From assembly GCA_004194705.1 (NCBI GenBank), contig SADC01001301.1, forward strand, positions 434,001-498,000: a DNA stretch of 64,000 nucleotides. Reading direction: 5' to 3'. Under the pieces are notes generated by a model. It worked only from the letters and a program-made list of their open reading frames with translations. It was not told the DNA's origin and did not search any database. The DNA is from Ditylenchus dipsaci (Eukaryota; Nematoda; Chromadorea; Rhabditida; Anguinidae). The translations under genes were made by a program, and so were the position numbers. Every line of letters starts with the position of its first letter. Position 1 is the first letter of the stretch. Below, in pieces: positions 1-10,158 of the stretch.

Positions 1-2228
1 GTGTCAACAACTTGCTCTCCTTGTCCATCAGTAGAAAATGGTGAATGTAAGCAGTTTAATACTGCTGGCGGAGAATTCCCATCGTATGTTTCAATAATTT
101 TTAAATTATTGACGGTATTTTTTGTAGAGGTGAGCGAATCTCTAAAATAGATAAAACACGGGAATTCTAAAATTTTGGATTAACACTCTGACGTCCAAGC
201 GTGACTTTTGGGACTCCTGACTCAGAATTTCAAGCTGAACACGATGGTGTTTTTGGTTCGAAAAATCTTTGACAAAAAAGTTTGGTTAAAGCCCACTGAA
301 AATTTGTGGTTTTTATTTTTGTCTTGCACGAAAGTACGAAAAATAGTCATATTTTTTATATTTAACATTTTTATGATTTCTTAAATGTATCTTGTAGAGT
401 AAAAGCTAAGCTATCTTCTGCATAGTCGTTTGCTCAGGTATTGTTGAAATTTAGACGCTGAGAAGCCATGAATATTCTAAATTTAGCCTCTAATATAAAC
501 TCATCTCCAAATGACCATAACTTTCATAACTCTCAACAAACTAAATAAAAACATGATCATATTTGGGGTATAGATATTTTGTTGGTGAGCTGCAGGGTAG
601 GTCATTTTTTAGAGCTATCATTTGCATTTGAGAGCAAATTTTTCACTGCGATGCAAACTATATATTTTGATATTTCTGATGCTAGATTCGTGCTAAGCAT
701 GGTTGGTTCACATGTGAAAATGCTCTAACAAAAAGCTTTACACTTCGGAAAAATAAAAATTCGATATTAGAACAATTTTTGTTTCGAAAGGAACTTAAAA
801 GTTGATGATAGGTTTTAGATTTTAAAGAATAGTTTTTCAAGCAAATCAACCATGATTAGCACGAATCTGGCATCAAAATATCAAAATTAACCGTCTGCAT
901 CGCAGTGAAAGCAAATGATAGTTTTAAAGATGACCTATCTTACAGAGTAGAGTAAATTAAATAGGGCGTGCACCAAAGGGGGTTTGAACCTTCGACCATA
1001 AGCGATGCGTATATAAAGTTTCCTCCTCCTTTGATACAGTACACTCTCCTTATGGAGTCAGCCCAAAAAGTCCTTTGCCGTCTAGAGTCGCACACCTTTT
1101 TACCACGATTTTCGAAGTCACCTATTTCTATAAAAGGTTCTTTGCATCGAGCGGGACAGATCTTTTTGACAAAATTCGACCCTACTTGGATATAAACCTC
1201 CCCCCCCCCACCCAAATCAACTTTTTTTAAAAGTGCTTCCAAACACCTTATATCGTCCTAAAATGGCCTCAGAAGTTCAAAAAAGACATTATTATTAAGT
1301 TCTGGTCAATAAAAAATCGAGTTTTGGCACTTTTAAATTTGACTTTTTACCTGTTTTACCATGTTTTGGTCACTGGAGCTGGGCAAAAATAGTCTCTAGA
1401 TGCATTTTGTTCAAGAGTCTTGCTCGGAATTATGTCTAAGGTAAGTGAGTGCGCGCATCTCTAACCATCCAAGCCCCTGCGCCCTCGAAGGGGCAAATCC
1501 GCAATACGCAAATCACTCGAAATAAAAAATGTATGCATACCAGAGTTTCTTTATGCGGTAGGCCCCAGTCAACAAAACTATGTTCAACATCTTCCTTTTT
1601 GTTTAAAATTTGTCTCTTTTTCGGTCCATTTCCATCCGAATACAGACCTAAATCCCTTTAAAAATGGTCAAATGGGTGATTTTGGTGGTCCAAAACTCAG
1701 TTTTTCATTGACCAGAACTAAAAAATAATGCCTTTTTTGAACTCCTGAGGCCATTTTAGGTCGATATAGGTGTTTGGAAACACTTTTTAAAAAAGTTGAT
1801 TTGGGGGGGGGGGTATATCCAAGTAGCGCCAAAAATTCTGCCATTTACAATAAATAATTAGGCCAACGTCCTAACTTAAGCTGGCATAACCTGTGCCTAA
1901 CTAAAAGTCAAAATAATCAACAGTAACAGGACCAAACAACAAACCGGCTTCTTTTTTCAAAGTTTTTTTAATGTTTTCGTAAAAATTCAAATTTATTTAT
2001 ATAAGCTGAAAAAAGCTTCACAAGTTATAAAAAAAGAAAATAAAATTTTAAATTTGGGGAACAAGGCTACTTTTTTTTTACTTTTCTTGAAAATGTAAAA
2101 CCAAGTTTTTTTTCAGATCTATCACAGACTGTGATTGTTATGCTGGCAATATCTGTATGTATACGGATCAATTAACGGTGCGGTTAAGGAATGTGGCAGT
2201 TGTTGACACTACTCATCTGTATCATTAA
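1..2228 (+). CDS. 3' end of a cysteine-rich protein gene (two exons)
   Basis: Two exons on the plus strand join in phase. The first is open from base 1 to 83, with donor GTATGT at 84. The second runs 2117-2228, after acceptor TTTTTTTTCAG, and ends in TAA at 2226-2228. The split codon TC|A gives Ser. The encoded C-terminus is about 64 residues and holds six cysteines, in CSPCPS, ECKQF, DCDCYAG and NICMY. No membrane segment is visible. I do not recognise the family; a secreted or extracellular Cys-rich domain is an inference. The 2.0 kb intron is filled with repeats (a hairpin at 590-945, a tRNA-like repeat at 966, a MITE at 1177-1848). The gene begins left of the window. Confidence 0.5.
180..945. 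mobile_element. TTAA-flanked palindromic element, one end plus internal hairpin
   Basis: TTAA at 180-183 is followed by CACTCTGACG and then by AATTTCAAGCTGAACACGAT. The second motif is shared with the TTAA-ended elements at 57393 and at 51312. An internal hairpin pairs about 600-700 with 838-940; GATTCGTGCTAAGCATGG and CCATGATTAGCACGAATC are its reverse-complement arms. No matching TTAA right end was identified, so the right boundary is uncertain. Confidence 0.45.
966..1030 (-). repeat. tRNA-like dispersed repeat (SINE candidate)
   Basis: On the minus strand this reads CGCATCGC, then about 8 bases, then AAGGTTCAAACCCCC and TTTGGTGCA. The GGTTCAAACCC part is a good RNA polymerase III B box. 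The same cassette, containing GATGCGTATATAAA on the plus strand, recurs at 15963-16020, 31500-31562 (inverted) and 32247-32310, with a weaker copy near 15800. No intact cloverleaf acceptor stem was found, so this is a tRNA-derived repeat rather than a functional tRNA gene. Confidence 0.45.
1177..1848. mobile_element. Full-length GGCGCTAC/poly-C MITE (about 672 bp)
   Basis: The left end reads CGACCCTACTTGGATATA followed by an 11-base C-run and CAAATCAACTTTTTTT. The right end is its reverse complement: GATTTGGGG...GTATATCCAAGTAGCGCC. The terminal inverted repeats extend at least 130 bp, through the TGGCCTCAG and GGTGTTTGGAA segments. The centre holds a GC-rich hairpin (AAGCCCCTGCGCCC...GGGGC) flanked by TCTAAGGTAAGTGAGTG and ATGTATGCATACCAGAG. 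This is the best complete copy and serves as the reference for fragments at 4890, 6537, 7856, 45345, 49867 and 59290. It has no coding potential. Confidence 0.7.
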
Positions 2229-2262
2229 AAGATGAACAGTTTAAGGGTGGCATTGTTTAGTA

Positions 2263-2454
2263 AAAGACCATGGTTTTTGTGCACAGCGGCATGTGCAAAA
2301 TTTGAATTTGCGGGGAGACTTCTCTTTCGTGTCAAACTGTACTTTATGGTATTGTTAGAAATGACTCGTTAGAGTATAGTGAGAAGCGAAAGAGAATTGT
2401 CCTCCGCCAATTCAAATTTCGCAAGTGCCGCTGCGTGCAAAAACCATGGTCTTT
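2263..2454. mobile_element. Short palindromic MITE (AAAGACCATGG ends)
   Basis: A 192 bp inverted repeat begins AAGACCATGGTTTTTG and ends CAAAAACCATGGTCTT. Both arms carry a GCAGCGGCA block and a GAGAAGCGAAAGAG-type segment. It is related to the TTAA-flanked elements at 37330-37503 and 58101-58293. Confidence 0.6.
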
Positions 2455-2703
2455 CAAGTATTTTTTGCCAATGTCTCCTTGAAAAGTAAAATATTAATTT
2501 GTTTCTTATTGATATTGCGGAATAAAGCTCTTGCTCAATCTTGTTCACGTTTTTATTGTTCAAATAAGTTGTATTTTTTAAATATTTTCTTTTCTTGTTC
2601 AGCACGAAATTCTGAGCAAAAGGCTGCTATTAGTAGAAACCACCGTTTAAACCACCTTGGCGCAAAAATTAAAAACTTGATATCTTTAATGTGTTTTTTA
2701 GTT

Positions 2704-2860
2704 TTAACACTAGAAAGGCTGAGTGTGCCGAACTAAGCGTTTTGTGCAGAATTTACGCTGAGCACAATGGTTGAAAAAAATTTCAGAAAGAGGATGGCTT
2801 CGGACGGGTGAAACAGCATTTTAAAATAGGTAATTTTCACTTTGAAACTTTTGGCCATTT
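2704..2860. mobile_element. piggyBac-type element end (TTAA + CACTAGAAAGG)
   Basis: TTAA at 2704-2707 is followed by CACTAGAAAGGCTGAGTGTG and then TTTGTGCAGAATTTACGCTG. The first twelve bases match the terminus of the piggyBac-like element at 12148 (CACTAGAACGG). The matching right end was not found. The rest, to about 3030, is AT-rich sequence with no gene recognised. Confidence 0.45.
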
Positions 2861-3031
2861 CAGTGTCAAATTCAGGGTTTTCGAAAATTAGCTTAAAAAA
2901 ATCAAAAGTTATTTGTGAAATTGTAATCACTCAGATACAAGTTTGTGCGCAATAGATAGCTCTGATTACGCCCTATATATTGAGATGTTACACGCCTAAG
3001 TGGTGCATGAATTTTACTCTAAAAAGGGCAC

Positions 3032-4382
3032 GTCGACCACAATGCCTGGTAGTAAATGTATACTCCGGTGATAATTACCCCCAAAAATCGGGATAATTGC
3101 CCCACCCCGTAGTAAATGAACATACCCCCATTTTTCAGGGTAATTACCCCGGGTAATTACCCTTACCCCCAGCTGGTAGTAAATGAATATGCCCCGGGGG
3201 TAATTATCTCCACTTTTTTAGCCCCTAAGGGACGTCAGGGGTAAAAGTTTCCTAACTTCACGAACTCAACTTTATTCATTTCAAATAAATTCAAATAAAT
3301 TAATTAGGCAAAGCGATTGATAATATTCTGTTGTCGCCACTTTCCGGGCTGTCTGCTATAGTGACGATCCACTCCCTCGTCTTCATCGTTTATCTCATCG
3401 TCTTCCAACTCTTGAACCTTTACATCTTCTTCATCATCACCAAGAATGTAGGGAATGTTCATTTCAATACCAATATTGTGCAAAACTGCTGTTGCGACGA
3501 TGGCTGTAGGGATAGCTGAGAGTTGAAGTCTATATCCAGTAAGATTAATGCGCCATCGTTTTTTGAAGATGTCAAAGCAGCGCTGAATGACATTTCTTGC
3601 TTTTTCAATAGCTTCATTGTATCGCTTTTCAGCCGTGCTTGCTGATGCTTTCAAAGGTGTCATGAGCCACTCCCGAAGATGAAAGCCATCCTCTTCTTTC
3701 TCAGCAACTTTTTGTGCTAAAAAGAGCGTAAGCTCCTTGTTGAAAATAGTTGGATTTTTGCCCATTTCTTAAAAAGCAGTAAAGGCAAATAATAAATAAG
3801 GTTTTTAGTTCTTATAGGCTAGGCAGTCCTAAATTTTCAAGATTATAAAAAGATATAATAACAAAAATTCTGTAAAAACGCTAAAAGACTTCAAAACATT
3901 TCAAAACCTTATTTCTTAAAAACTTTCAACAACTTTTTGTCTAAATTTTACTGCTAGAGAGTTTTTAGGGCAGGTGTGCACCGTACGTTTAGGCCCATTA
4001 TAACAAGCCAATGACTTTTCTACGCCTAAGGATTGGCCTAACGTATGAAAATCATAAAAAAGTTAACAATTTTGGTGTGTAATACTCATAAGTGCAAAAT
4101 TTTGATGCAAACAGTTTCTATGCAAACAAGTTTATTGTAAACCATATTTAAATATATTTCCAACTGGTTACTAAAATTGCGGAAAAAAAAAAAACATTAT
4201 TTGTAGCACGAATACTTACCCCTAAAAGTCAAGGGTAATTACCCCCAAAAGTTGGAGTAATTACCCCTGATTTTGGGGGTACCCTTGCCCCAACTCATTT
4301 ACTATGGGGTAAGGGTAATTAATTACCCGGGGGTAAAGGGTATGGGTAATTACCACCATTTATTTACTACCAGCCAATGTGG
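3032..4382. mobile_element. PIF/Harbinger-like transposon with compound termini
   Basis: The ends pair as GACCACAATGCCTGGTAGT (left) and ACTACCAGCCAATGTGGTC (right). Inside each end, over about 200 bp, sit several degenerate copies of a module with GTAGTAAATG plus GGTAATTACCCC: roughly 3050-3230 on the left and 4205-4370 on the right. The interior codes on the minus strand for a Harbinger transposase fragment (3304-3765). The internal span is too short for a whole transposase gene, so this is an internally deleted, non-autonomous copy. A target-site duplication could not be assigned. Confidence 0.65.
3304..3765 (-). pseudogene. Truncated HARBI1-like (DDE_Tnp_4) transposase
   Basis: 153 codons are open from ATG at 3765 to TAG at 3304. 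Residues about 27-110 match the C-terminal part of PIF/Harbinger nucleases: DGFHLREWLMTP (compare family G-Y-PL-PWL-TP), EKRYNEAIEKARNVIQRCFDIFKKRW (compare YN-AH--TRNVVER-FG-LK-RF), then ATAVLHNIGIEM. The tail is acidic (DDEEDV..EDDEINDEDEG). The upstream catalytic Asp residues and the usual GWPGSTHDSRVF region are absent. The first 26 residues look like the product of an internal deletion. Family call firm; activity not expected. Confidence 0.75.
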
Positions 4383-4546
4383 TCACCTCACATTGGCGAG
4401 CCTTGGTTTGGCTTTCAAAAAGTACCTTTGAAAAAAACAGTGAGATAATCTAAGAGGATAACAATCTCAGCTTCAAAATGGCATTTTTGAGGGCTAATAA
4501 GGCAATGCCCGGCAGAATTGAAATCAATTTTATAGTGATGCACGTT

Positions 4547-4798
4547 CTGAGCCACGTGACCACATTGTTGGCAATTGGCAAGCATAATTTTGTAACAGTA
4601 ATGGGATACACACTCATAGAGTTTAATTATCTTTTTTTTTTTTTATCCCTTTAACGGGTTACAATATAGGTTCAATGTGACTTATTATATTACTTAAAAA
4701 ATAAAAAGATAACTTAACTTTCCGAATGTGTGACCATCACTTATTTAACGTCAAGTTCTATCAACATGACCCCTATGTGGTCACGTGGTTCAGAAATG
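4547..4798. repeat. Inverted repeat, about 250 bp
   Basis: GTTCTGAGCCACGTGACCAC near 4547 pairs with GTGGTCACGTGGTTCAGAA near 4778. The same GTGGTCAC word flanks the Harbinger remnant at 4379, which suggests the Harbinger copy inserted into a relative of this repeat. No coding content. Confidence 0.4.
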
Positions 4799-4889
4799 AC
4801 CATTTTAGCGTGCTCTTCATAGAGTTAAGCAAGCACCGTCCTTATTTTGCTAAAATTCGAGGTGGTTAATGATAGGTGAAAATTAGGCG

Positions 4890-5387
4890 CTACTTGGATA
4901 TACCCCCCTCCCCAAATCAACTTTTTTAAAAAGTGTTTCCAAACACCCTATATCGACCTAAAATGGCCTCAGGAGTTCAAAAAGGCATTATTTTTGAGTT
5001 CTGATCAATAAAAAACTCAGTTTTGGGACCACCCAAAATCACCCATTTTGACCATTTTTAAAGGGATTTAGGTCTGTATTTGGATGGAAATGGACCAAAA
5101 AATAGACCAATTTAGTGTAAAAAGGAAGATGTTGAACATAGTTTTGTTAACTGGAGCCTACCGCATAAATAAACTCTGGTATGCATACATTTTTTATGCA
5201 TCCGCAGTCACTTTCGAGTGATTTGCGTCTAAGGTATGTGGGTGTGCGCATCTCAACTCCAAGCCCCCTGCGCCCCCGAAGGGGGCGCAGGGGGCTTGAA
5301 AGTTAGAGATGCGCGCACGCACTTACCTTAGACATGATTCCGAGAAGTACACTTGATCATAAAATGCATATAGAGTCTATTTTTGGG
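4890..5387. mobile_element. Truncated GGCGCTAC MITE with a perfect GC hairpin
   Basis: It begins GGCGCTACTTGGATATACC with a C-run. It continues through the family body (CATTTTTAAAGGGATTTAGG, TATGCATACATTTTTTATGC) to a near-perfect GC-rich hairpin at about 5262-5300 (AAGCCCCCTGCGCCCCC / GGGGGCGCAGGGGGCTT). It stops in family sequence at about 5387, where the PDE1 exon resumes. The right TIR is missing. Confidence 0.65.
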
Positions 5388-5388
5388 C

Positions 5389-6322
5389 GGGAACAAAGAG
5401 TCTGAAGAGGGCAGGGATACTAAAGGTTCAACCAACTTCGTCAACATCTCTCCACAAACATTCATGTCGGCTCAACAATAAAGTCTATGAAGCCTGGAAA
5501 ACAAATAATAATAATAGTCAAAATAAAGCTTTCTTAACTTTTACGCCTGATTTAGACAGTGAAAACTCTAAGAAAATTCTTTTTTACCCGGAAAGACATT
5601 TTGTAAAAAATTTATTGGCATAAACATGACTTTTTGCTTTGAAAGCCAAGGTAAATTGTAAGGTTTATAGTAGGGCTCTACCTGGGTTCTTTTTTCTATA
5701 AAATTTTCACTTTGTTTTTGGTTTCTGCTCGTTTTAGGTGAAAAGCAAAAAAATAATCGGTACAAGTTATGGGCAGTCATAAGCACGAAGACCAATTTTT
5801 AAACCAAATAAGACCAATTTAGGTCTTTGTTAGGGCTGAAGGAACATATTTAGAATGCGTGCTGCCGCTTCTTAAAAAAAAGTTTGACCATCATGTTAAC
5901 GTCCTGTTCAGTTCTGTTTTTTGGTTTCGCTTTTCTGTTTCTCTTTTTTTATGGTCTCATCTTTATAGGTATTCTAAAATCTTTTGATAAGTTTTTGTAC
6001 TACTTTATTTTCAACTAACCAATTTGAGACTCAGCCACATGCACAGTGTGTCTGTCGCAAAGGGAGAGTAAGGCAGACCCATACAAGCTTCCATATCGCC
6101 TTGTCTGAAGAATTCTTCTAACACACCCTCAGTCCATCTGGAGTGCAAGTCCCAGGACTTGGAAGCGTGCGAGATGTCACAGGCATGCACTATTAAACAT
6201 AGGGCTTTCATTTTGTCGATGCCTTCGGGCAGAGACAACATGTTTTTCATGGTTTGATCTGGACAAAGTGGGTGCTCATGTCTGTTGCCAACACTATTTC
6301 AATCACCATGTTTCGGAGCTCT
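5389..6322 (-). pseudogene. PDE1-type cyclic-nucleotide phosphodiesterase, two catalytic exons
   Basis: Two minus-strand exons of a Ca/calmodulin-type 3',5'-cyclic nucleotide phosphodiesterase, which hydrolyses cAMP/cGMP in the cytosol. Exon 6020-6322 encodes the part of the HD-type catalytic domain with VIEIVLATDMSTHF, LPEGIDKMKAL, then HACDISHASKSWDLHSRWTE and EEFFRQGD, GLPYSPF. These are classic PDE1 blocks; the Asp of DISH is the conserved metal ligand. Exon 5389-5493 continues GFIDFIVEPT. The junction is in phase (G|GC). Three single-base losses break the frame, near 6254, 6060 and 5465. The second exon ends abruptly at a MITE at about 5387. No upstream or downstream exon was found here, so this is either a gene split by insertions or a dead fragment. 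Confidence 0.8.
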
Positions 6323-6536
6323 CTATAAATTTTCAATAAATACTGTTTTGTTTGATGAATTTGGTTATTTTCAACCATTTTGGGTAAAATTTTTAAATTT
6401 TGGTATTTTTAAGATTTAATTTTTGTAGGTTTAGAATCAAGAGAATCATAAAATCGGCAAAATCAAAATCTGATAGGAACTTGAAAGTTTCGACTTTTTC
6501 GGACCACAAAGGACCATATTGATAAATAAAAAATTG

Positions 6537-7088
6537 GCGCTACTGGATATACCCCCCCAAATCAACTTTTTTCAAAGTGTTTCCAAACACCCTATATCGA
6601 CTAAAATGGCCTCAGGATTCAAAAAGCATTATTTTTGAGTTCTGATCAATAAAAAACTCAGTTTAGGGACCACCCAAAATCACCCATTTTGACCATTTTT
6701 AAAGGATTTAGGTCTGTATTTGGATGGAAATGGACCGAAAAAGAGACAAATTTTAAACAAAAAGGAAGATGTTGAACATAGTTTTGTTGACTGGGGCCTA
6801 CCGCATAAATAAACTCTGGTGTGCATACATTTTTTATGCATCCACAGTCACTTTCGAGTGATTTGTGTCTAAGGTATGTGGGTGTGCGCATCTCAACGCC
6901 AAGCCCCCAAGCCCCCTGCGTCCCCGAAGGCGCATTACCTTAGACATAATTCCGAGCAAGACTCTTGAACAAAAATGCATTTAGAGCTCTTTTGCCCAGC
7001 TCCAGTGACCAAAACATGCCAAAACAGGCAAATGGTCGAAATTTCAAAATGTCCAAAACTCAATTTTTTATTAACCAGAACTCATCAA
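6537..7088. mobile_element. GGCGCTAC MITE, right end lost at the duplication boundary
   Basis: It starts GGCGCTACTGGATATACC and follows the 1177-1848 copy through TGCATACATTTTTTATGC, the GC hairpin (about 6900-6930) and CTTAGACATAATTCCGAGC. It breaks off at 7088, exactly where the 4.29 kb inverted duplicate starts. Confidence 0.65.
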
Positions 7089-7855
7089 GACATATCGTGG
7101 AAGTATTTATGACTATCATATGAAAAAAATTTGGCTCTTAGAAATCATTGTGTTTTTTTCAAAAAAGTTGTTCATACAAGAAAAAAGTGTGAAAACGCCG
7201 ATTTCCAGTTACTAGCTGGTACTGATAAAGCAGAAAACTGCACCAGATGATGCTTTAAAGTAATATGAAATCAGGCTTTTTGAGTGTTAGGCAAAGTTTC
7301 AAAAGTGAAATCCGAAAGAATCCTGGCCTGAAACTTTGATTTTGCTGGATAAACCTGAGCTTCTGACACTAGTCTCGTGTTCAGCATGGTCATTTACTTA
7401 AGAAACTGCCCTTTCATTATAGAAATCATCGTGAAATTTCAAATTCCGCTCAAGACAAAAATTGTTTAAAATTTGAAAATTTTCGAATTAAATAAAGAGT
7501 TAAAAGGAATTTGAAATTTGACGGTTATTTTGATAATAAAAGGACAGTTTCTTGAAGAGGCCTTCTCGTGCCTGACACGGAGAAAATGTGGGACCAGCAT
7601 TTTTTTCTTCTCGATCGAGTTTTACATGCGTTCTCATCCAAATTTTTTAAGTTTTGTGCCTAGTTTTTAAAGGGGCCTGTTCACGCTTTGCAATTTTTTT
7701 CCCTAATCATTGAATTTTTGTACGGATTTGTCAACTTGGTTTCTAACAAAACTGTACGTAAAATTAAATTCTATTAAAAAAAAAGTTCAAAAGGTTTTTA
7801 AAAAACAGAGAAGTTAGGAGGTTGGCCTAATTATTTATTGTAAATGGCAGAATTT

Positions 7856-8307
7856 TTGGCGCTACTTGGATATACTCCCCCCCCCCAAATCAACTTTTTC
7901 AAAGTGTTTCCAAACACCCTATATCGATCTAAAATGGCCTCAGAAGTTTAAAAAAGACATTATTTTTGAGTTCTGGTGAATAAAAACTGAGTTTTGGGAC
8001 CACCCAAAATCACCCCATTTTGACCATTTTTAAAGGGATTTAGGTCTGTATTTGGGTGGAAATGGACCAAAAATGGGACAAATTTTAAACAAAAAGGAAG
8101 ATGTTGAACATAGTTTTGTTTACTGGGGCCTACCGCATAAATAAACTCTGGTATGCATACATTTTTTATGCATCCAGAGTCACTTTCGAGTGATATTGCG
8201 TCTAAGGTATGTGGGTGTGCGCATCTCAACCCCAAGCAACCAAGCCCTCTGGAAACACTTTTTAAAAAAGTTGATTTGGGGGGGGGGGTATGTCCAAGTA
8301 GGGTCGA
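7856..8307. mobile_element. GGCGCTAC MITE inside the left duplicate (about 450 bp)
   Basis: Left end: GGCGCTACTTGGATATACTC plus C-run. Right end: GATTTGGGG...GTATGTCCAAGTAGGGTCG. The central hairpin region is shortened to CCAAGCCCTCTGG. The reverse-complement copy lies at 49867-50308. Confidence 0.7.
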
Positions 8308-9306
8308 AAATTACTTATTTTCAAATGCTGTTTTATCCGTCCCAGGCCATCGTTCTGCACAAAACGCATAGTATGGCACGCTCAACCTTTCTAGTGTCAA
8401 TTCAGGAAGGAGTAATAATCAACCTTAAAAGTCTTTACTAATACCAGACAAGTATATTCGCTACAGATATGACAAGACAAATACTTTAGCAATTCGAAGG
8501 TTCTTGGTTGGAAAATTCGAATGCGGACGTGTTGTGAGAGTGCACTAACCCTTTTAAAACAGTTGATGACAAAGTAATCAGCAGTTTTAAGACGATCTCT
8601 TAAAAATTGTAAATTTATTGGATAAAAAAGTCAGAATTACGTAAAAAAAGCTGGAAAATTTTGAAAATGTCTATTTTCAAAAGAGTTTATGAAGCAGGCT
8701 GAGCGATCTGTGTCTGCTCGTGCATACCCCTGCTGACACATCAAAGGTGAACCAACTCAATTTTTGTTCCAATTCTGCAATATTCATCAAATAAAAATTG
8801 TCCGAATTCGGCCAACTTTTTCTAATATTTTGATACCTTCTAAAACTTCTTTCTTAACTTTTACAGGTTTAATATTTGTTGTTATTGTTTTCACCAAATT
8901 AGTGCACTAACATTTAATGTGCATGAAACTGTTAAAATAAACTTCCTTTTTCTCGAATATTTGTTAAAACACAATTGTTTACCTGGAGAAACACCAATTT
9001 TGTTTTATATTCTAATTTAAACGATTAAAAGGTCATTGTTAGTTGAGCTTGTTTTTATGAAGCTATTTAATTGAACCTGAAAAATGATTTCGATTTAACA
9101 TATGTCCTTTTTAAGATGGGTACATTTGAAATTTAATTTTGTTTAAAAACAGTCAAATATTGGTATATCTACCACCTCCAGTTTTAGCTTTGAACAATTT
9201 TTGTGGTTTTATGACTTTTTGAATTTCTATGACTTTTTAGTAATAATTGCAAGCATTCAGACTATACCAGAAAATATTTTTCTATAAGGTCCTTACGAAT
9301 TAAAGA
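8308..9306. other. Upstream region of the peptide gene
   Basis: No gene recognised. At 8380-8398 there is a piggyBac-type terminus in reverse (CCTTTCTAGTGTCAA; TTGA in place of TTAA), related to the end at 2704. The remaining 900 bp is AT-rich, is conserved in the inverted copy (48863-49780), and probably contains the promoter of the peptide gene. Confidence 0.4.
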
Positions 9307-9669
9307 ATGTACAAAAGTCTAGTAGCTATCATGTTCGCTGTATTAGCAATAAACAGTTGCACAGCTCAGCTCTACAACAACCTTAGTCCAGTAGGCGTAG
9401 AGGGACCATTAGGTCCGGTTGGATTTCAACATCCCGGAGGATCTTTTAATCCAGTTAATAGGTTTGGCTTTATAAATATATTTTTCCCAATTCCAAACTT
9501 GTAATTTAGGCAGAAGTAGGTTCAGTGATGGGAGCTCAGCAAGGTGCCGCTACAGGTAAAACAATCAATAGTTTTTTAATCTTTTTTAAATTGTGGTTAA
9601 GGAGGTGTTGGAGGAGCTGTTCTGGGTTCAGCTTTGGGAGGTGCGGCTGGAGCAGTTGGAAAAAAATAA
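9307..9669 (+). CDS. Small secreted Gly-rich peptide, copy 1 (one-base loss at exon 2)
   Basis: Three exons: 9307 to about 9461, 9510-9555 and 9602-9669 (TAA 9667-9669). Residues 1-20 form a signal peptide (MYKSLVAIMFAVLAINSCTA) ahead of QLYNNLSPVGVEGPLGPVGF. The last exon encodes a hydrophobic glycine/alanine stretch of GxxxG type (GGVGGAVLGSALGGAAG) ending in AVGKK. The natural donor AG|GTTTGG followed by acceptor TTTAG|GCAG throws the frame into a stop. The inverted copy has GGGCAG here and reads through. Copy 1 therefore lacks one G in that run, unless an unusual donor (CCA|GTTAAT) is used. I recognise no named family; extracellular release is inferred from the signal peptide. Confidence 0.65.
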
Positions 9670-10158
9670 TTTGATACATAATTTTTTATGTCATTATTCA
9701 TGTGTATTTTTATAAATATATGTGATGGTTGAATTTGAAATTCTCGAGATTTACCCACAATTTTGTGGATGGAATAAAGCATATCAGCTGTAAAATGCTA
9801 ACATTGGGTTGCGACATGACTATGCTGATTTTCTGATTTTCGATCAAGAAATGTTTTATGTGAATCGTGGAAAATCAAAATTTACCGTTTTTATAAGAGT
9901 TTTCTTTCCTTAGATATTCAGAGCAAGATAAAAGCCGTTAAAAACAAGTTTGTTTCTTCCTTCCTCAATTCTTACCGCAAATTTCTTGGAACATATTCAA
10001 GAAAAATCGGTGGACCGAAAATAAAAAGGGGTAATAGAGCTACCATAATTTTAATTTAAGAACATACATAAGAATATTATTTCCGTGATGAAGAAATGCT
10101 ACCGGAGAATACCCTCCCAAATGAAATTTTTTTGAACTTTTTTGAAAGGCCCTTTTAA
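9670..10158. other. 3' flank of peptide gene, no gene seen
   Basis: AT-rich sequence shared with the inverted copy (48010-48497). There is an AATAAA at 9773, about 105 bp past the stop codon, that could serve polyadenylation. Nothing else recognised. Confidence 0.35.

Noticed and set aside
940..1242. Overlapping open frames on both strands around 940-1242
   Set aside because: They lie in the tRNA-like repeat and in the MITE terminus with its C-run. No family match, and the same sequence recurs elsewhere with other reading frames.
6658..8441. Frames of 72-91 codons at 6658-6891, 7960-8235 and 8153-8441 that resemble one another
   Set aside because: Their similarity comes from shared GGCGCTAC MITE DNA, not from a gene family.
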